Assembly: GCF_016654015.1 (NCBI RefSeq)
Contig: NZ_JAEPWM010000001.1
Coordinates: 310,001 to 374,000 of the forward strand
Length of the DNA: 64,000 nt
Direction: 5' to 3'
Source of the DNA: Ramlibacter ginsenosidimutans
GTDB taxonomy: Bacteria > Pseudomonadota > Gammaproteobacteria > Burkholderiales > Burkholderiaceae_C
In this document: positions 20,084-27,471 of the stretch, in pieces
How positions within the stretch are numbered: position 1 is the stretch's first letter
Layout: each line of letters begins with the position of its first letter
Notes under the pieces: generated by a model
What the model saw: only the letters and a program-made list of their open reading frames with translations
What the model was told of the DNA's origin: nothing
Databases searched by the model: none
Position numbers and translations under genes: made by a program

Positions 20084-20458
20084 TCACGGCGCTCCCGCTG
20101 CGCCCCCTGCCTCGACAGGCACCACGTTCAGCTCGCGCCATTCCAGCACGGCGCGATGCAGGTCGAGGTGCTTGTCGATCTCCTTGCGCAGCGCGCCCAG
20201 CAGGCGCGGCTCGGCCGCGATGCGAAGGTATTCGAAGCGGGCATCGGCGTACGCCTGCTTCAGCCGCGCCACCACCTGGCGCGCGAATCGCTCCAGTTCC
20301 TCCGCGGTCCGGGCCTGGCCGGGCACCGGCGCGGCGTGCGCATCCGCCAGTTCCTCCACCAGGCGCGGCGGCTCGCCTTGCCTGCCGGATTCCACGGGGG
20401 TTTCCAGGATGCGCGCGCGCCCGGCCTCGACGAGGACGGTCCATTCTGGGTCAGGCAT
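20084..20458 (-). CDS. Host-attachment family protein (PF10116-like)
   Basis: 124 residues, soluble. The opening TVLVEAGRARILET and the later FARQVVARLKQAYADARFEY and RIAAEPRLLGALRKEI segments match the family annotated as bacterial host-attachment protein, which has an RNase-fold resembling archaeal release factor/Pelota-like domains; the real function is unknown. The start at 20458 (MPDPEWTVLV) is used; the frame runs on upstream with no typical sequence. A partial match to the island promoter element, GCGCAGGAATCGGCAAA, lies at 20534-20518 in the correct orientation but without a TANNNT at the usual distance. Confidence 0.8.
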   Translation of the reverse strand: MPDPEWTVLVEAGRARILETPVESGRQGEPPRLVEELADAHAAPVPGQARTAEELERFARQVVARLKQAYADARFEYLRIAAEPRLLGALRKEIDKHLDLHRAVLEWRELNVVPVEAGGAAGAP

Positions 20459-20587
20459 GGTGTGCTTCCGGTCAAAGATCCATGCTCGCGCACACCGCCG
20501 GCCGAAGGCTGCGCTCCTTTGCCGATTCCTGCGCATGCTGCCGCCAGCGTCGCGCGTCCCGCACTCACCGCTGTCGCGCGCCATGAA

Positions 20588-20630
20588 GCGCAGGCGGCTG
20601 GAAGAACCAGGCGCGCGCGGCGCCTATCGT
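20588..20630 (+). promoter_or_regulatory. Island-type promoter before the broken universal stress gene and thioredoxin
   Basis: GCGCAGGCGGCTGGAAG (20588-20604), 20 bases, then TATCGT (20625-20630), 35 bases before the ATG at 20666. Although the first gene is broken, the promoter is intact and should still serve the thioredoxin and aldo/keto reductase genes. Confidence 0.5.
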
Positions 20631-20665
20631 GCTGTCATGGCGAAGAAATTCGAGAGGAAGACCCC

Positions 20666-20895
20666 ATGAGCGACTTCTCATCCATCCTCGTCCACATGGA
20701 CGCGTCGCCCCGGTGCGCGGAGCGGCTAGCCCTGGCGATCAGGCTGGCCCAGGAGCACGGCGCGGCGACACTGGTGGCGCTGCTGGCCCTGCAGCCACCT
20801 GCTACGGTCACCACCGCATCCGCGAGCTGCTGCTCGGCGGCACCACGCGCAGCATCCTGAAGACGATGACGCTGCCCGTGCTGATGTCGCACTGA
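20666..20895 (+). pseudogene. Universal stress protein gene with large internal deletion
   Basis: The first about 48 codons read as a normal UspA N-terminus (SSILVHMDASPRCAERLALA, AIRLAQEHGAATLVAL). The frame then passes into nonsense, while another frame encodes the typical C-terminal end YGHHRIRELLLGGTTRSIL and LPVLMSH. Full-length relatives have about 280 residues (tandem Usp) or 145 (single), so the middle has been lost and the two ends joined out of frame near 20800-20820. The start and promoter are intact, and the thioredoxin gene follows 30 bases later. A functional short peptide is unlikely. Confidence 0.8.
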
Positions 20896-20925
20896 CGCGC
20901 CTGCCACAGACAAGGAGCAAGAACC

Positions 20926-21309
20926 ATGTCCGCAGTCATCGAAGCCGGCGAACGCGATTTCGATTCGGCCCTGGCCGGCCCCCGCCCCTTCCTGGTCGAT
21001 TTCTCGGCCTCCTGGTGCGGCCCGTGCAAGGCCATGGCGCCCGCGCTGGAAGCCTTCGCGCAGCGCCGCGGCAACGAGCTTCCCGTGCTCAAGGTCGACA
21101 TCGACGCGGCGCCCGGTCTCGCCAACCGCTACGGGATCCGCTCGGTGCCGACGCTGATGCTGTTCCGGGACGGCAAGCCGCTGGCCACCCAGGCCGGGAT
21201 GATGAGCGAGCGCCAGCTGGCCAGCTTCGTCGAGCAGCACCTGCCGCCCAGGGAACGGACCCCCGTGGAGCAGGACCCGCGGCGGCCGCAGATCGAACTG
21301 GATTGGTGA
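20926..21309 (+). CDS. Thioredoxin (island copy 1)
   Basis: 127 residues with active site WCGPC (Cys31, Cys34), cis-proline in IRSVPTLMLFRDGK and the usual fold. It carries a C-terminal extension of about 20 residues (PVEQDPRRPQIELDW) also present in the paralogue at 29602-29985, so the two form a distinct subfamily. It reduces protein disulphides in the cytoplasm; thioredoxin is a regular member of ClpK-type stress loci. An AAGGAGC ribosome site precedes the ATG. It follows the broken universal stress gene and precedes the aldo/keto reductase by 20 bases, forming one operon. Confidence 0.93.
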   Translation: MSAVIEAGERDFDSALAGPRPFLVDFSASWCGPCKAMAPALEAFAQRRGNELPVLKVDIDAAPGLANRYGIRSVPTLMLFRDGKPLATQAGMMSERQLASFVEQHLPPRERTPVEQDPRRPQIELDW

Positions 21310-21329
21310 GACAACACCCTGCTGCCACC

Positions 21330-22163
21330 ATGAAACGCATCACCCTCCCCGGCGGCGCAGCCGTCCCCGCACTTGGCCAGGGCGCCTGGCACCTGGGCGA
21401 AGACCCGGTACAGCGCGACGAGGAAATCGCCGCCATCCGCCGCGGCATCGACCTCGGCATGACGCTGATCGACACCGCCGAGATGTATGGCGACGGCAAG
21501 TCGGAGCTGCTGGTCGGCGAGGCCATCCAGGGCCGGCGCGACCAGGTCTTCGTCGTCACCAAGGTCTACCCGCACAACGCGTCGCGGCGCGCGATGCGCA
21601 CCGCCTGCGACGGCAGCCTGCAGCGCCTGCGCATCGACGTCATCGACCTGTACCTGCTGCATTGGCCGGGCGCAGTGCCGCTGGACGAGACCGTGGAGGC
21701 CTTCGAAGCGCTGCGGCAGAACGGCAAGATCCGCCATTGGGGCGTAAGCAACCTGGACCCGCAGCTGATGCGCTCGCTGCTGGCGGTGCCCGGTGGCAAG
21801 GCGGTGCAGACCGACCAGGTGCTCTACAACCTCGCCCACCGCGGCGTCGAATGGGACCTGCTGCCCCTGTTGCGCCGCCACCGCATTCCCGCGATGGCGT
21901 ACTCGCCGCTGGAGCAGGGCAGGCTGCTGAGGACGCGGGCATTGACGGTGTTCGCGAAGAAGCACGGGATGACGCCGGCGCAGGTGGCCATTGCGTGGCT
22001 GCTGGCACAGGAAGACGTGATCGCCATCCCCAAGACCGGCAACCGCCAGAGGCTGGAGGAGAACGCCGGCGCGCTCGCCCACCAGCTGGCACCGGATCAC
22101 CTGCGCGAACTCGACGACCTGTTCCCGCCGCCGACAGGCCCCACGCCGCTCGAGATGATCTGA
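21330..22163 (+). CDS. Aldo/keto reductase
   Basis: 277 residues, (beta/alpha)8 NADPH-dependent oxidoreductase. The catalytic tetrad is visible: Asp48 and Tyr53 in LIDTAEMYGDGKSE, Lys78 in VVTKVYP and His111 in LYLLHWPG. The cofactor end IPKTGNRQRLEENAGA is normal. It is close in form to the 2,5-diketo-gluconate reductase / YdbC-like group and likely detoxifies aldehydes produced under oxidative stress. It follows the thioredoxin gene by 20 bases, and converges with the next minus-strand gene 10 bases away. Confidence 0.92.
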   Translation: MKRITLPGGAAVPALGQGAWHLGEDPVQRDEEIAAIRRGIDLGMTLIDTAEMYGDGKSELLVGEAIQGRRDQVFVVTKVYPHNASRRAMRTACDGSLQRLRIDVIDLYLLHWPGAVPLDETVEAFEALRQNGKIRHWGVSNLDPQLMRSLLAVPGGKAVQTDQVLYNLAHRGVEWDLLPLLRRHRIPAMAYSPLEQGRLLRTRALTVFAKKHGMTPAQVAIAWLLAQEDVIAIPKTGNRQRLEENAGALAHQLAPDHLRELDDLFPPPTGPTPLEMI

Positions 22164-22173
22164 TTCGAAGACG

Positions 22174-22788
22174 TCAGCGCAGCTTCGCCGCCAGCACTTG
22201 CGGCATCTCGACATCGGGCAGGCCGTGCAGCAGCTTCAGCGCATGCGTGGCCAGGTCCGCCGGCAGGCGGCCGGTCAGGTGGCGGAAGCGCGCGGCCTGG
22301 TCCGGAAAGACCGCGAGGCTGCCGTGCCGGTCGCTGTCGACGCGCAGCGCGAACCAGGCCACGGTGCCCTCCTCGCGCTGGATCGCCGCGCCCGCGTCGC
22401 CCAGCAGTTGCCGCACGTCCAGCTCCCGCTCCCGCCTGATCTCGAACTCCAGTTGCAGGCCCAGCGTGACCGGCCCGAACAGCGCGTCGGGCGGCAGCTT
22501 CTCGGCGATCACGTCGAGATCGACAACGCGCCGCGGACCGTCGAACACCACCGGCGCCTTGTCCTTCAGCAGGTCGTGTGCCGCGCCGCCCAGGTGGGCC
22601 TGCCGTCCCGCCAGGCTGGGGAAGCAGGCGAAGGTGCCGAAGGAGGAGGCGTCGTAGCGCAGCGCCAGCCAGGCCAGCGTGCCGGACTCGAGCATCACCA
22701 GCGGCAACGCGTCGCGCAGCAGGTCGCTGGCCTGCGTGTCCTGCCCGGGCCGGGCGGCCCAGCGGGTCAGCGTCGCAATGGCAGACAT
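22174..22788 (-). CDS. Protein with two tandem dimeric alpha/beta-barrel (monooxygenase-like) domains
   Basis: 204 residues. Two related halves (about 3-95 and 108-200) each show the pattern of an ABM-type ferredoxin-like fold: ESGTLAWLALRYDASSFGTF with FACFPSLAGRQAHLGG in the first, EEGTVAWFALRVDSDRHGSL with AVFPDQAARFRHLTG in the second. Single-domain relatives act as dimers, so this is a fused pseudo-dimer. No haem- or quinone-specific residues can be named, so the activity is unknown. It follows PRC copy 2 by only three bases and is the last gene of a BON-PRC-ABM operon. Confidence 0.75.
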   Translation of the reverse strand: MSAIATLTRWAARPGQDTQASDLLRDALPLVMLESGTLAWLALRYDASSFGTFACFPSLAGRQAHLGGAAHDLLKDKAPVVFDGPRRVVDLDVIAEKLPPDALFGPVTLGLQLEFEIRRERELDVRQLLGDAGAAIQREEGTVAWFALRVDSDRHGSLAVFPDQAARFRHLTGRLPADLATHALKLLHGLPDVEMPQVLAAKLR

Positions 22789-22791
22789 GAG

Positions 22792-23244
22792 TCAGGCGTA
22801 CTCGAACTTCGGCAAGGCCTTGAGCTGGTCCTTGTTGGCATTCGGCAGGACCGCCCTGGGCGCGAGGTGCTCGAACTGGCGCACCGGCACCGCGACGCGG
22901 TGGTCGGCCAAGCCGAGGAAGCCGCCGACGTTGATCACCGCGATCGACAGCGTGCCGTCGGGCGCGACGACCAAGTCGTCGATCTTGCCGATCTTCTCGC
23001 CCTTGTCGTTGTAGACATCCTGCTTCAGCAGCCTGGAGGCGCGGAACCCGGTGGCGACCAGCCGCTGCTCCTCGATCGTCACGCCAAGCACGGCGTGGCC
23101 CGCCACCGGCACGTGCACGACAGCCGCGGAAGCAGCGGGCGCCGCCGGCGCTGCCTTGTCGGCCTGGGCATGGGCGCCTTTCACGGAGTACAGCCCACCA
23201 ATCGCGCAGAGAAGGGCCGTGCCAAGCAGGTATCTGGTGTTCAT
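22792..23244 (-). CDS. Exported PRC-barrel domain protein (copy 2)
   Basis: 150 residues with signal peptide (LLGTALLCAIGGLYSVKGAHAQ) and one PRC barrel: ATGFRASRLLKQDVYNDKGE, IGKIDDLVVAPDGTLSIAVI, GGFLGLADHRVAVPV. It is about two-thirds identical by eye to copy 1 (16065-16496) and shares its end ALPKFEYA. The same partner, a BON protein, lies just upstream in both places, so BON and PRC proteins probably work together, one exported and one apparently not. Confidence 0.85.
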   Translation of the reverse strand: MNTRYLLGTALLCAIGGLYSVKGAHAQADKAAPAAPAASAAVVHVPVAGHAVLGVTIEEQRLVATGFRASRLLKQDVYNDKGEKIGKIDDLVVAPDGTLSIAVINVGGFLGLADHRVAVPVRQFEHLAPRAVLPNANKDQLKALPKFEYA

Positions 23245-23289
23245 GATGTGCCCTCTGACTCCGGGTCGAATGGCTTGGGCTTTGACGGC

Positions 23290-23961
23290 TCAGAGACCGA
23301 TCGTGATGCGGTTGTCGACCGTCGTGACGCCCGGCGCCTTCCACGCCGCGCGACCCGCCTCCTCGCGCTCGGCCCAGGAGCGCACCATGCCGCGCAGGAT
23401 GACCTTGTTGCCCTCGACTTCGACCGTGATGCGTTGCGCATCGGTCTGCGCGCTGCGCACCAGGGCCTGCTCGACTTCCTTCTTGATGTCCGAGGGCTGG
23501 ACCTTGGGCTTCACATCGATCAGGTTGCTGACGCCCTTGACCCCGGCCAGGTTGCGCACGACGCGCTCGGCCTCGCGTTTCTTGTATTCCCAGTCGACCG
23601 TGCCCTTGAGCGTCACCCAGCCCTTGGATACAGTCACTTCGATCTTCTCCGGCACCAGCACGGCGTCCCACTCGAGCGCGCGCACGGCAGCCGCGGCGAT
23701 CTCCACGTCGTTGCGCTCGCCGCCGGCGCCCAGCCGCACTTCGATGTCATTGGCGACGGCCTTGACGCCGCGCACGCGGTGCGCCGCCTCTTCCGCAGCC
23801 CAGCGCTTGGTATAGGAATCGACCCAGCCGGTCAGCGTGACGACGCCGTCCTTCGCTATGACGCCGATCTCGGGTGCCTGCACCCGCGGCTCCCACTTCA
23901 ATTCGGCGATCACGTCGGCCTGGATTTCGGCATCGGTTCTGGATGCGGTGGCGATGGTCAT
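23290..23961 (-). CDS. OsmY-like triple BON domain protein (copy 2)
   Basis: 223 residues, three BON domains, differing from the copy at 17774-18445 by six residues that I can count (two near residue 34, two near 82, and the T/M and A/G changes in the last domain). Such closeness against diverged neighbours indicates recent duplication or gene conversion. First gene of a BON-PRC-ABM operon, with the same type of promoter element at 24047-24089. Predicted role as for copy 1: lipid- or envelope-associated stress protection. Confidence 0.9.
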   Translation of the reverse strand: MTIATASRTDAEIQADVIAELKWEPRVQAPEIGVIAKDGVVTLTGWVDSYTKRWAAEEAAHRVRGVKAVANDIEVRLGAGGERNDVEIAAAAVRALEWDAVLVPEKIEVTVSKGWVTLKGTVDWEYKKREAERVVRNLAGVKGVSNLIDVKPKVQPSDIKKEVEQALVRSAQTDAQRITVEVEGNKVILRGMVRSWAEREEAGRAAWKAPGVTTVDNRITIGL

Positions 23962-24046
23962 TGCAGATCCCTTCTGACATCAGGAAAAAGCGCCCGCGGG
24001 AGGAGGGCCGCTGCTGCGGCGGGCGATCGCGGCGGGCTCTGGTTGG

Positions 24047-24089
24047 AGACTAGGGCTTGGCCACGCGCCGATCTTGCGAAGACCTGCGC
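24047..24089 (-). promoter_or_regulatory. Island-type promoter of the second BON operon
   Basis: Minus strand: GCGCAGGTCTTCGCAAG (24089-24073), 20 bases, then TAGTCT (24052-24047), 85 bases before the BON start. Homologous to the element of BON copy 1; the core bases are kept although the intervening bases differ. Confidence 0.5.
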
Positions 24090-24134
24090 ACCTGTGTCGG
24101 GGGCCTGCGAAAGGCCGCTGCGGCGTTGCCCGGT

Positions 24135-25016
24135 TCAGGCAACGCGGACGCCGGGCAACGCCGCACGGCAGGCGACGCGGAACGTGCGCGGCGTCATGCC
24201 CGCATAGCGGCCGAAGACCCCGGTGAAATGGCCTTGCGTGCGGAACCCCGACTGCTCGGCGACTTCGAGCAGCGGCAGTTCGGTGTCCTGCAGCAGCGCC
24301 TTGGCGTGGCTCACCCTCTGCATCACGATGTAGAGGTGCGGCGGCAGCCCTGTCGCATGCTTGAACATGCGGGCGAAGTGGTACTGGCTCATGTGGACTT
24401 CGGCCGCCAGGCGCTCGACGTGGAGCTCCTCCGAGATGTTGTCCCTGACGAAGGCCTGCACGCGCACGAGGCGGTGCGGCGGCAGCCCGCACCGGCCGCT
24501 GTTCGGTTCCGGCGCCGCGGCGCCGTAGTGCCGCGCCAGGTGCACGGCGAGCACGGCTCCCAGCGGCTCGAGATAGGCGGCGGCGGGCCGGCGGCCGCCA
24601 CGCAGTTCGTCCAGCAGGCCGTTGGTGATCGCGCGGACGAACGGATCGAAAACGGCGAAGCGCCCCGCTGGCAAGCTCACCTCACCGAGCGCGGCGCGCA
24701 CCCGATCCGCGTAGAAATGCGGCGCCAGCCGCAGCACCAGCGTGTCGCCCCGGTGCGCGCAGTGCATGCTGCAGTGCTGGCCCGGCGGGACCACCGACAC
24801 CAGCGGCGCCCGCACGAACGCGCGGCGTGCGAGCCCGGCCTCGGTGCGGTAGACGATGCTGATCGCCGCGGTCTCGTCCGGCACCAGCAGCTCGATGACC
24901 TCGCGTGCGCGCTCGCTGCCGGGGAACTGCAACATCCCGCACTCCACGGCCGGGAAAGCATCAGCGGATGCGGTGCCTGGCTGGATTGCTTCCTTTAGTT
25001 CTTCGCGTGCTCCCAT
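24135..25016 (-). CDS. AraC-family transcriptional regulator (island copy 1)
   Basis: 293 residues. The N-terminal half is a cupin-like AraC_N sensor (AFVRAPLVSVVPPG block), the C-terminal about 100 residues hold two helix-turn-helix motifs (LHVERLAAEVHMSQYHFARM and LLEVAEQSGFRTQGHFTGVF). A paralogue at 36155-37108 shares the 14-residue AFVRAPLVSVVPPG block and the FRTQGHFTGVF recognition helix, so both may bind the same DNA sequence. It is a candidate controller of the island promoters. The ATG at 25016 opens with MGAREELKEA; no clear island-type element precedes it. Confidence 0.87.
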   Translation of the reverse strand: MGAREELKEAIQPGTASADAFPAVECGMLQFPGSERAREVIELLVPDETAAISIVYRTEAGLARRAFVRAPLVSVVPPGQHCSMHCAHRGDTLVLRLAPHFYADRVRAALGEVSLPAGRFAVFDPFVRAITNGLLDELRGGRRPAAAYLEPLGAVLAVHLARHYGAAAPEPNSGRCGLPPHRLVRVQAFVRDNISEELHVERLAAEVHMSQYHFARMFKHATGLPPHLYIVMQRVSHAKALLQDTELPLLEVAEQSGFRTQGHFTGVFGRYAGMTPRTFRVACRAALPGVRVA

Positions 25017-25106
25017 GGCTGGAATCTAGGCTCCGGCATCGGAATGCGCCATGCCACTTTGGTGGAACGCCCCGGGGCGACCTCGCAGCCCTGCAGGGAC
25101 AGTCTC

Positions 25107-25738
25107 CTAGCCCGTCGGCTGCACCCGCTCCACCATGCGCACCAGCTCGGGCAGCGACTTCGCAGCCATCTTCTCCATCACGTGCCGGCGGTGCACCTTG
25201 ACGGTGCCTTCGGTGATGCCGAGGGCCGCCGCCGCCTGCTTGTTGAGAAGGCCCTGCAGGATCAGCCGCATCACCTCGTGCTCCCGCGTCGACAGGGAAT
25301 CGATGCGCTGGCGCAGATTGGCAAGCTCGGCACGCTCGGCGCGCGCGGCGGCGTCGCGCTCGATGGCCGCGTCGACCACTGCAAGCAGGTCCTCCTCCCG
25401 GAACGGCTTGGACAGGAATTCGACCGCGCCGGCCTTCATCGCCTGCACCGTCATTGGAATGTCGCCGTGGCTGGTCATGAAAATGATGGGTGGCGTGTCG
25501 ACGCGCCCGGCCAGGCGCCGTTGCGGTCCAGCCCGCTGAGCCCCGGGAGGCGGACGTCGAGCATGAGGCAGGCCGGGAGGTCGGGCCGGCGGAACTCGAG
25601 GAAGGCCGCGGCGGAGGCGAAGGTCCGGACCTGCCAGCCGACCGAGCGCAGCAGGCTGCTGAGCGACTCGCGCAAGGATGCATCGTCGTCCACGACGAAT
25701 ACGATCCCGTCACCGCGTTTGCGGTTGCCGCCTTCCAT
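25107..25738 (-). pseudogene. FixJ/NarL-type response regulator broken by one-base deletion
   Basis: The first part (25738 down) gives a receiver domain: FVVDDDASLRESLSSLLRS and phospho-acceptor in CLMLDVRLPGLSGLD. It then runs out of frame. From about 25500 down, the next frame gives MTSHGDIPMTVQAMKAGAVE, FLSKPF and a LuxR-type HTH (STREHEVMRLILQGLLNKQA). Adding one base near 25524 restores LDLQRRLAGRVDTP between the halves, so a single T is missing on the minus strand. Either a true frameshift or a sequence error. Intact, it would be about 210 residues and control stress genes with a kinase such as that at 9452-13123. Confidence 0.8.
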
Positions 25739-25800
25739 GGCTCTGTTCTCCGGCGGCGAGTGTAGCCCCCGGCCCGAGCGGCGCCGGAGTTGGACAAGGT

Positions 25801-25844
25801 CCGCAGCAATCCGCAAGATTCGCAGGCGCCTGCGCCGCTACCCT
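25801..25844 (+). promoter_or_regulatory. Island-type promoter of the LLM flavoprotein gene
   Basis: CCGCAGCAATCCGCAAG (25801-25817), 21 bases, then TACCCT (25839-25844), 36 bases before the start at 25881. One base longer spacing than the other members. Confidence 0.45.
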
Positions 25845-25880
25845 GTTCCACGAGTGCTGCGAAGCGCAAAGGGAGAATGC

Positions 25881-26891
25881 ATGTTCAAGGTCGACGCCAC
25901 CGCTCGCGTGGAAGATGCCCCGGGGTTCCACCGCATGTTCGCGGCCGGCCGCCTGACGCTGGGGCTGTTCTTTCCCATCGAAGCCTTCCCGCGCGACCAG
26001 CCGACCATGCGCGATCAGGAACGGCTGGCGCTGCGCGCGCAGGCGCTGGACTTCGCGGCGCTGTGGTTCCGCGACGTGCCGCTGCGCGACCCGAGCTTCG
26101 GTGACGTCGGCCAGGTGTACGACCCCTGGGTGTACCTCGGGTGGATCGCCGCCCTCACGCGCGACATCGCGCTGGCGACCGGCTCCATCGTGCTGCCGCT
26201 GCGCCACCCGCTGCACGTGGCCAAGGCCGCAGCCTCGGTGGACCAGCTGTCGCGCGGGCGGCTGGTGCTGGGCGTGGCCTCGGGCGACCGTCCGGTGGAG
26301 TTCCCGGCATTCGGCGTCGACATCGAACGCCGCGCCGCCCTGTTCCGGGAAGACTTCGAGACGATCCGGCGCGTGCTCGAGACCGAGTTCCCGGTGCTGA
26401 AGACCTCACGCGGCGTCCTCACCGGCGCGGCCGACCTCGTGCCCAAGCCGGTGGGGCGGCTGCCCCTGCTGGTGACCGGAAACAGCGGGCAGCCGTTGCC
26501 GTGGATCGCCGCGCACTCGGACGGCTGGATCACCTACCCGCGCCCGATCGAACGCCAGGCCGAGACGGTAGCGCGCTGGCGCGCCCACGTAGGGGAGGCG
26601 GCACCGGGACGCTTCAAGCCGTTCGCCCAGTCTCTCTACGTCGACCTCGATGCCGACCCGCAATTGCCGCCCACGCCGATCCATCTTGGCTTCAAGTCCG
26701 GCCGGGAATTCCTGCTGCGCTTCCTGCAAACCTCGCGCGGCATCGGCGTCAACCACGTGATCCTGAACCTGAAGTACGGTGCGCGGCCTGCCGCCGAAGT
26801 GCTCGAAGAGATCGGAGTCGAAGTGCTGCCAGCGCTCGCGGCCGCAGGCAACGAAACCAGCACGGCCACCGCGGACGGCACCCTCGCCTGA
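25881..26891 (+). CDS. LLM-class flavin-dependent oxidoreductase (luciferase-like)
   Basis: 336 residues. Luciferase-like TIM-barrel features: LTLGLFFPIEAF at the first strand, ALDFAALWFRDVPL, TGSIVLPLRHPLHVAKAAAS (FMN phosphate region) and GRLVLGVASGDRPVEF. It probably uses FMNH2 or F420-like cofactor supplied by a reductase to oxidise or reduce an aldehyde or other small substrate; the substrate is not evident. The ATG at 25881 has GGGAG eight bases upstream. It is transcribed divergently from the broken response regulator and under an island-type promoter. Confidence 0.88.
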   Translation: MFKVDATARVEDAPGFHRMFAAGRLTLGLFFPIEAFPRDQPTMRDQERLALRAQALDFAALWFRDVPLRDPSFGDVGQVYDPWVYLGWIAALTRDIALATGSIVLPLRHPLHVAKAAASVDQLSRGRLVLGVASGDRPVEFPAFGVDIERRAALFREDFETIRRVLETEFPVLKTSRGVLTGAADLVPKPVGRLPLLVTGNSGQPLPWIAAHSDGWITYPRPIERQAETVARWRAHVGEAAPGRFKPFAQSLYVDLDADPQLPPTPIHLGFKSGREFLLRFLQTSRGIGVNHVILNLKYGARPAAEVLEEIGVEVLPALAAAGNETSTATADGTLA

Positions 26892-27055
26892 GCCCTCGCG
26901 TGGAGTTTCGTGCACTTCGTGAGCTCCGGCGGCCTGGACTTCGGTCGAGTGTGAGCCCGGATATGCATTCCAGCAGTCGGAGAGAAACAAATGGCTGCTC
27001 TGCGACAAGAACGGTTCTGTGCTCACGGCACCATGTCCCCGAAAGAGGTACAGAG

Positions 27056-27409
27056 ATGCCAGTGACGATCGAGACGAAGGAACGGGAGATTGCCTGCCAG
27101 CTCGCTCGCGCCCTGGAGCGGTATGACGAGCAAAGCGCAGAGATGGTGCGCACCTGGCTGGACATGGAGCTGTACGCGGAGGTGAGCAAGGGGGTGGATG
27201 AGATGCGGGGCTATTGCGCTTCCCTTCCCCGCCTGTCGGTCGCCTGGGTGGAATTCCTGATCGCGCATTCCGAGCTTGTCTTCTCGCTATGGCGGTCGGG
27301 TAGCCGGCCTTCCCGCAGCTGTCCGGAGCTCGAGGCTTGCGTCGGCAAGCACACGGCGGCACTAGGCCATCTGCGGCAAGGTTGCGCTCGCTTGCTCAGA
27401 GGAGGTTGA
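27056..27409 (+). CDS. Hypothetical protein of 117 residues
   Basis: A soluble, helix-rich protein with a charged N-terminus (TIETKEREIACQLARALERY) and five cysteines, two of them in the C-terminal part (SCPELEACVGKH). I do not recognise a family. The ATG at 27056 has a fair ribosome site (AAAGAGG) seven bases upstream, and codon use in the third position is GC-rich as in the neighbours, which supports it as real. The 164 bases before it show no clear promoter of the island type. Confidence 0.55.
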   Translation: MPVTIETKEREIACQLARALERYDEQSAEMVRTWLDMELYAEVSKGVDEMRGYCASLPRLSVAWVEFLIAHSELVFSLWRSGSRPSRSCPELEACVGKHTAALGHLRQGCARLLRGG

Positions 27410-27471
27410 CGGGCCGGCCGTTCGTGCAGCGGGTGCTGGACGGGTTGAGCATCGTCCGCACGCGCGCCGGC

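Noticed and set aside
20518..20534. Motif match GCGCAGGAATCGGCAAA before the host-attachment gene as a full island promoter
   Set aside because: The element itself is good, but there is no TANNNT 20-21 bases downstream, so it is kept only as a weak site.
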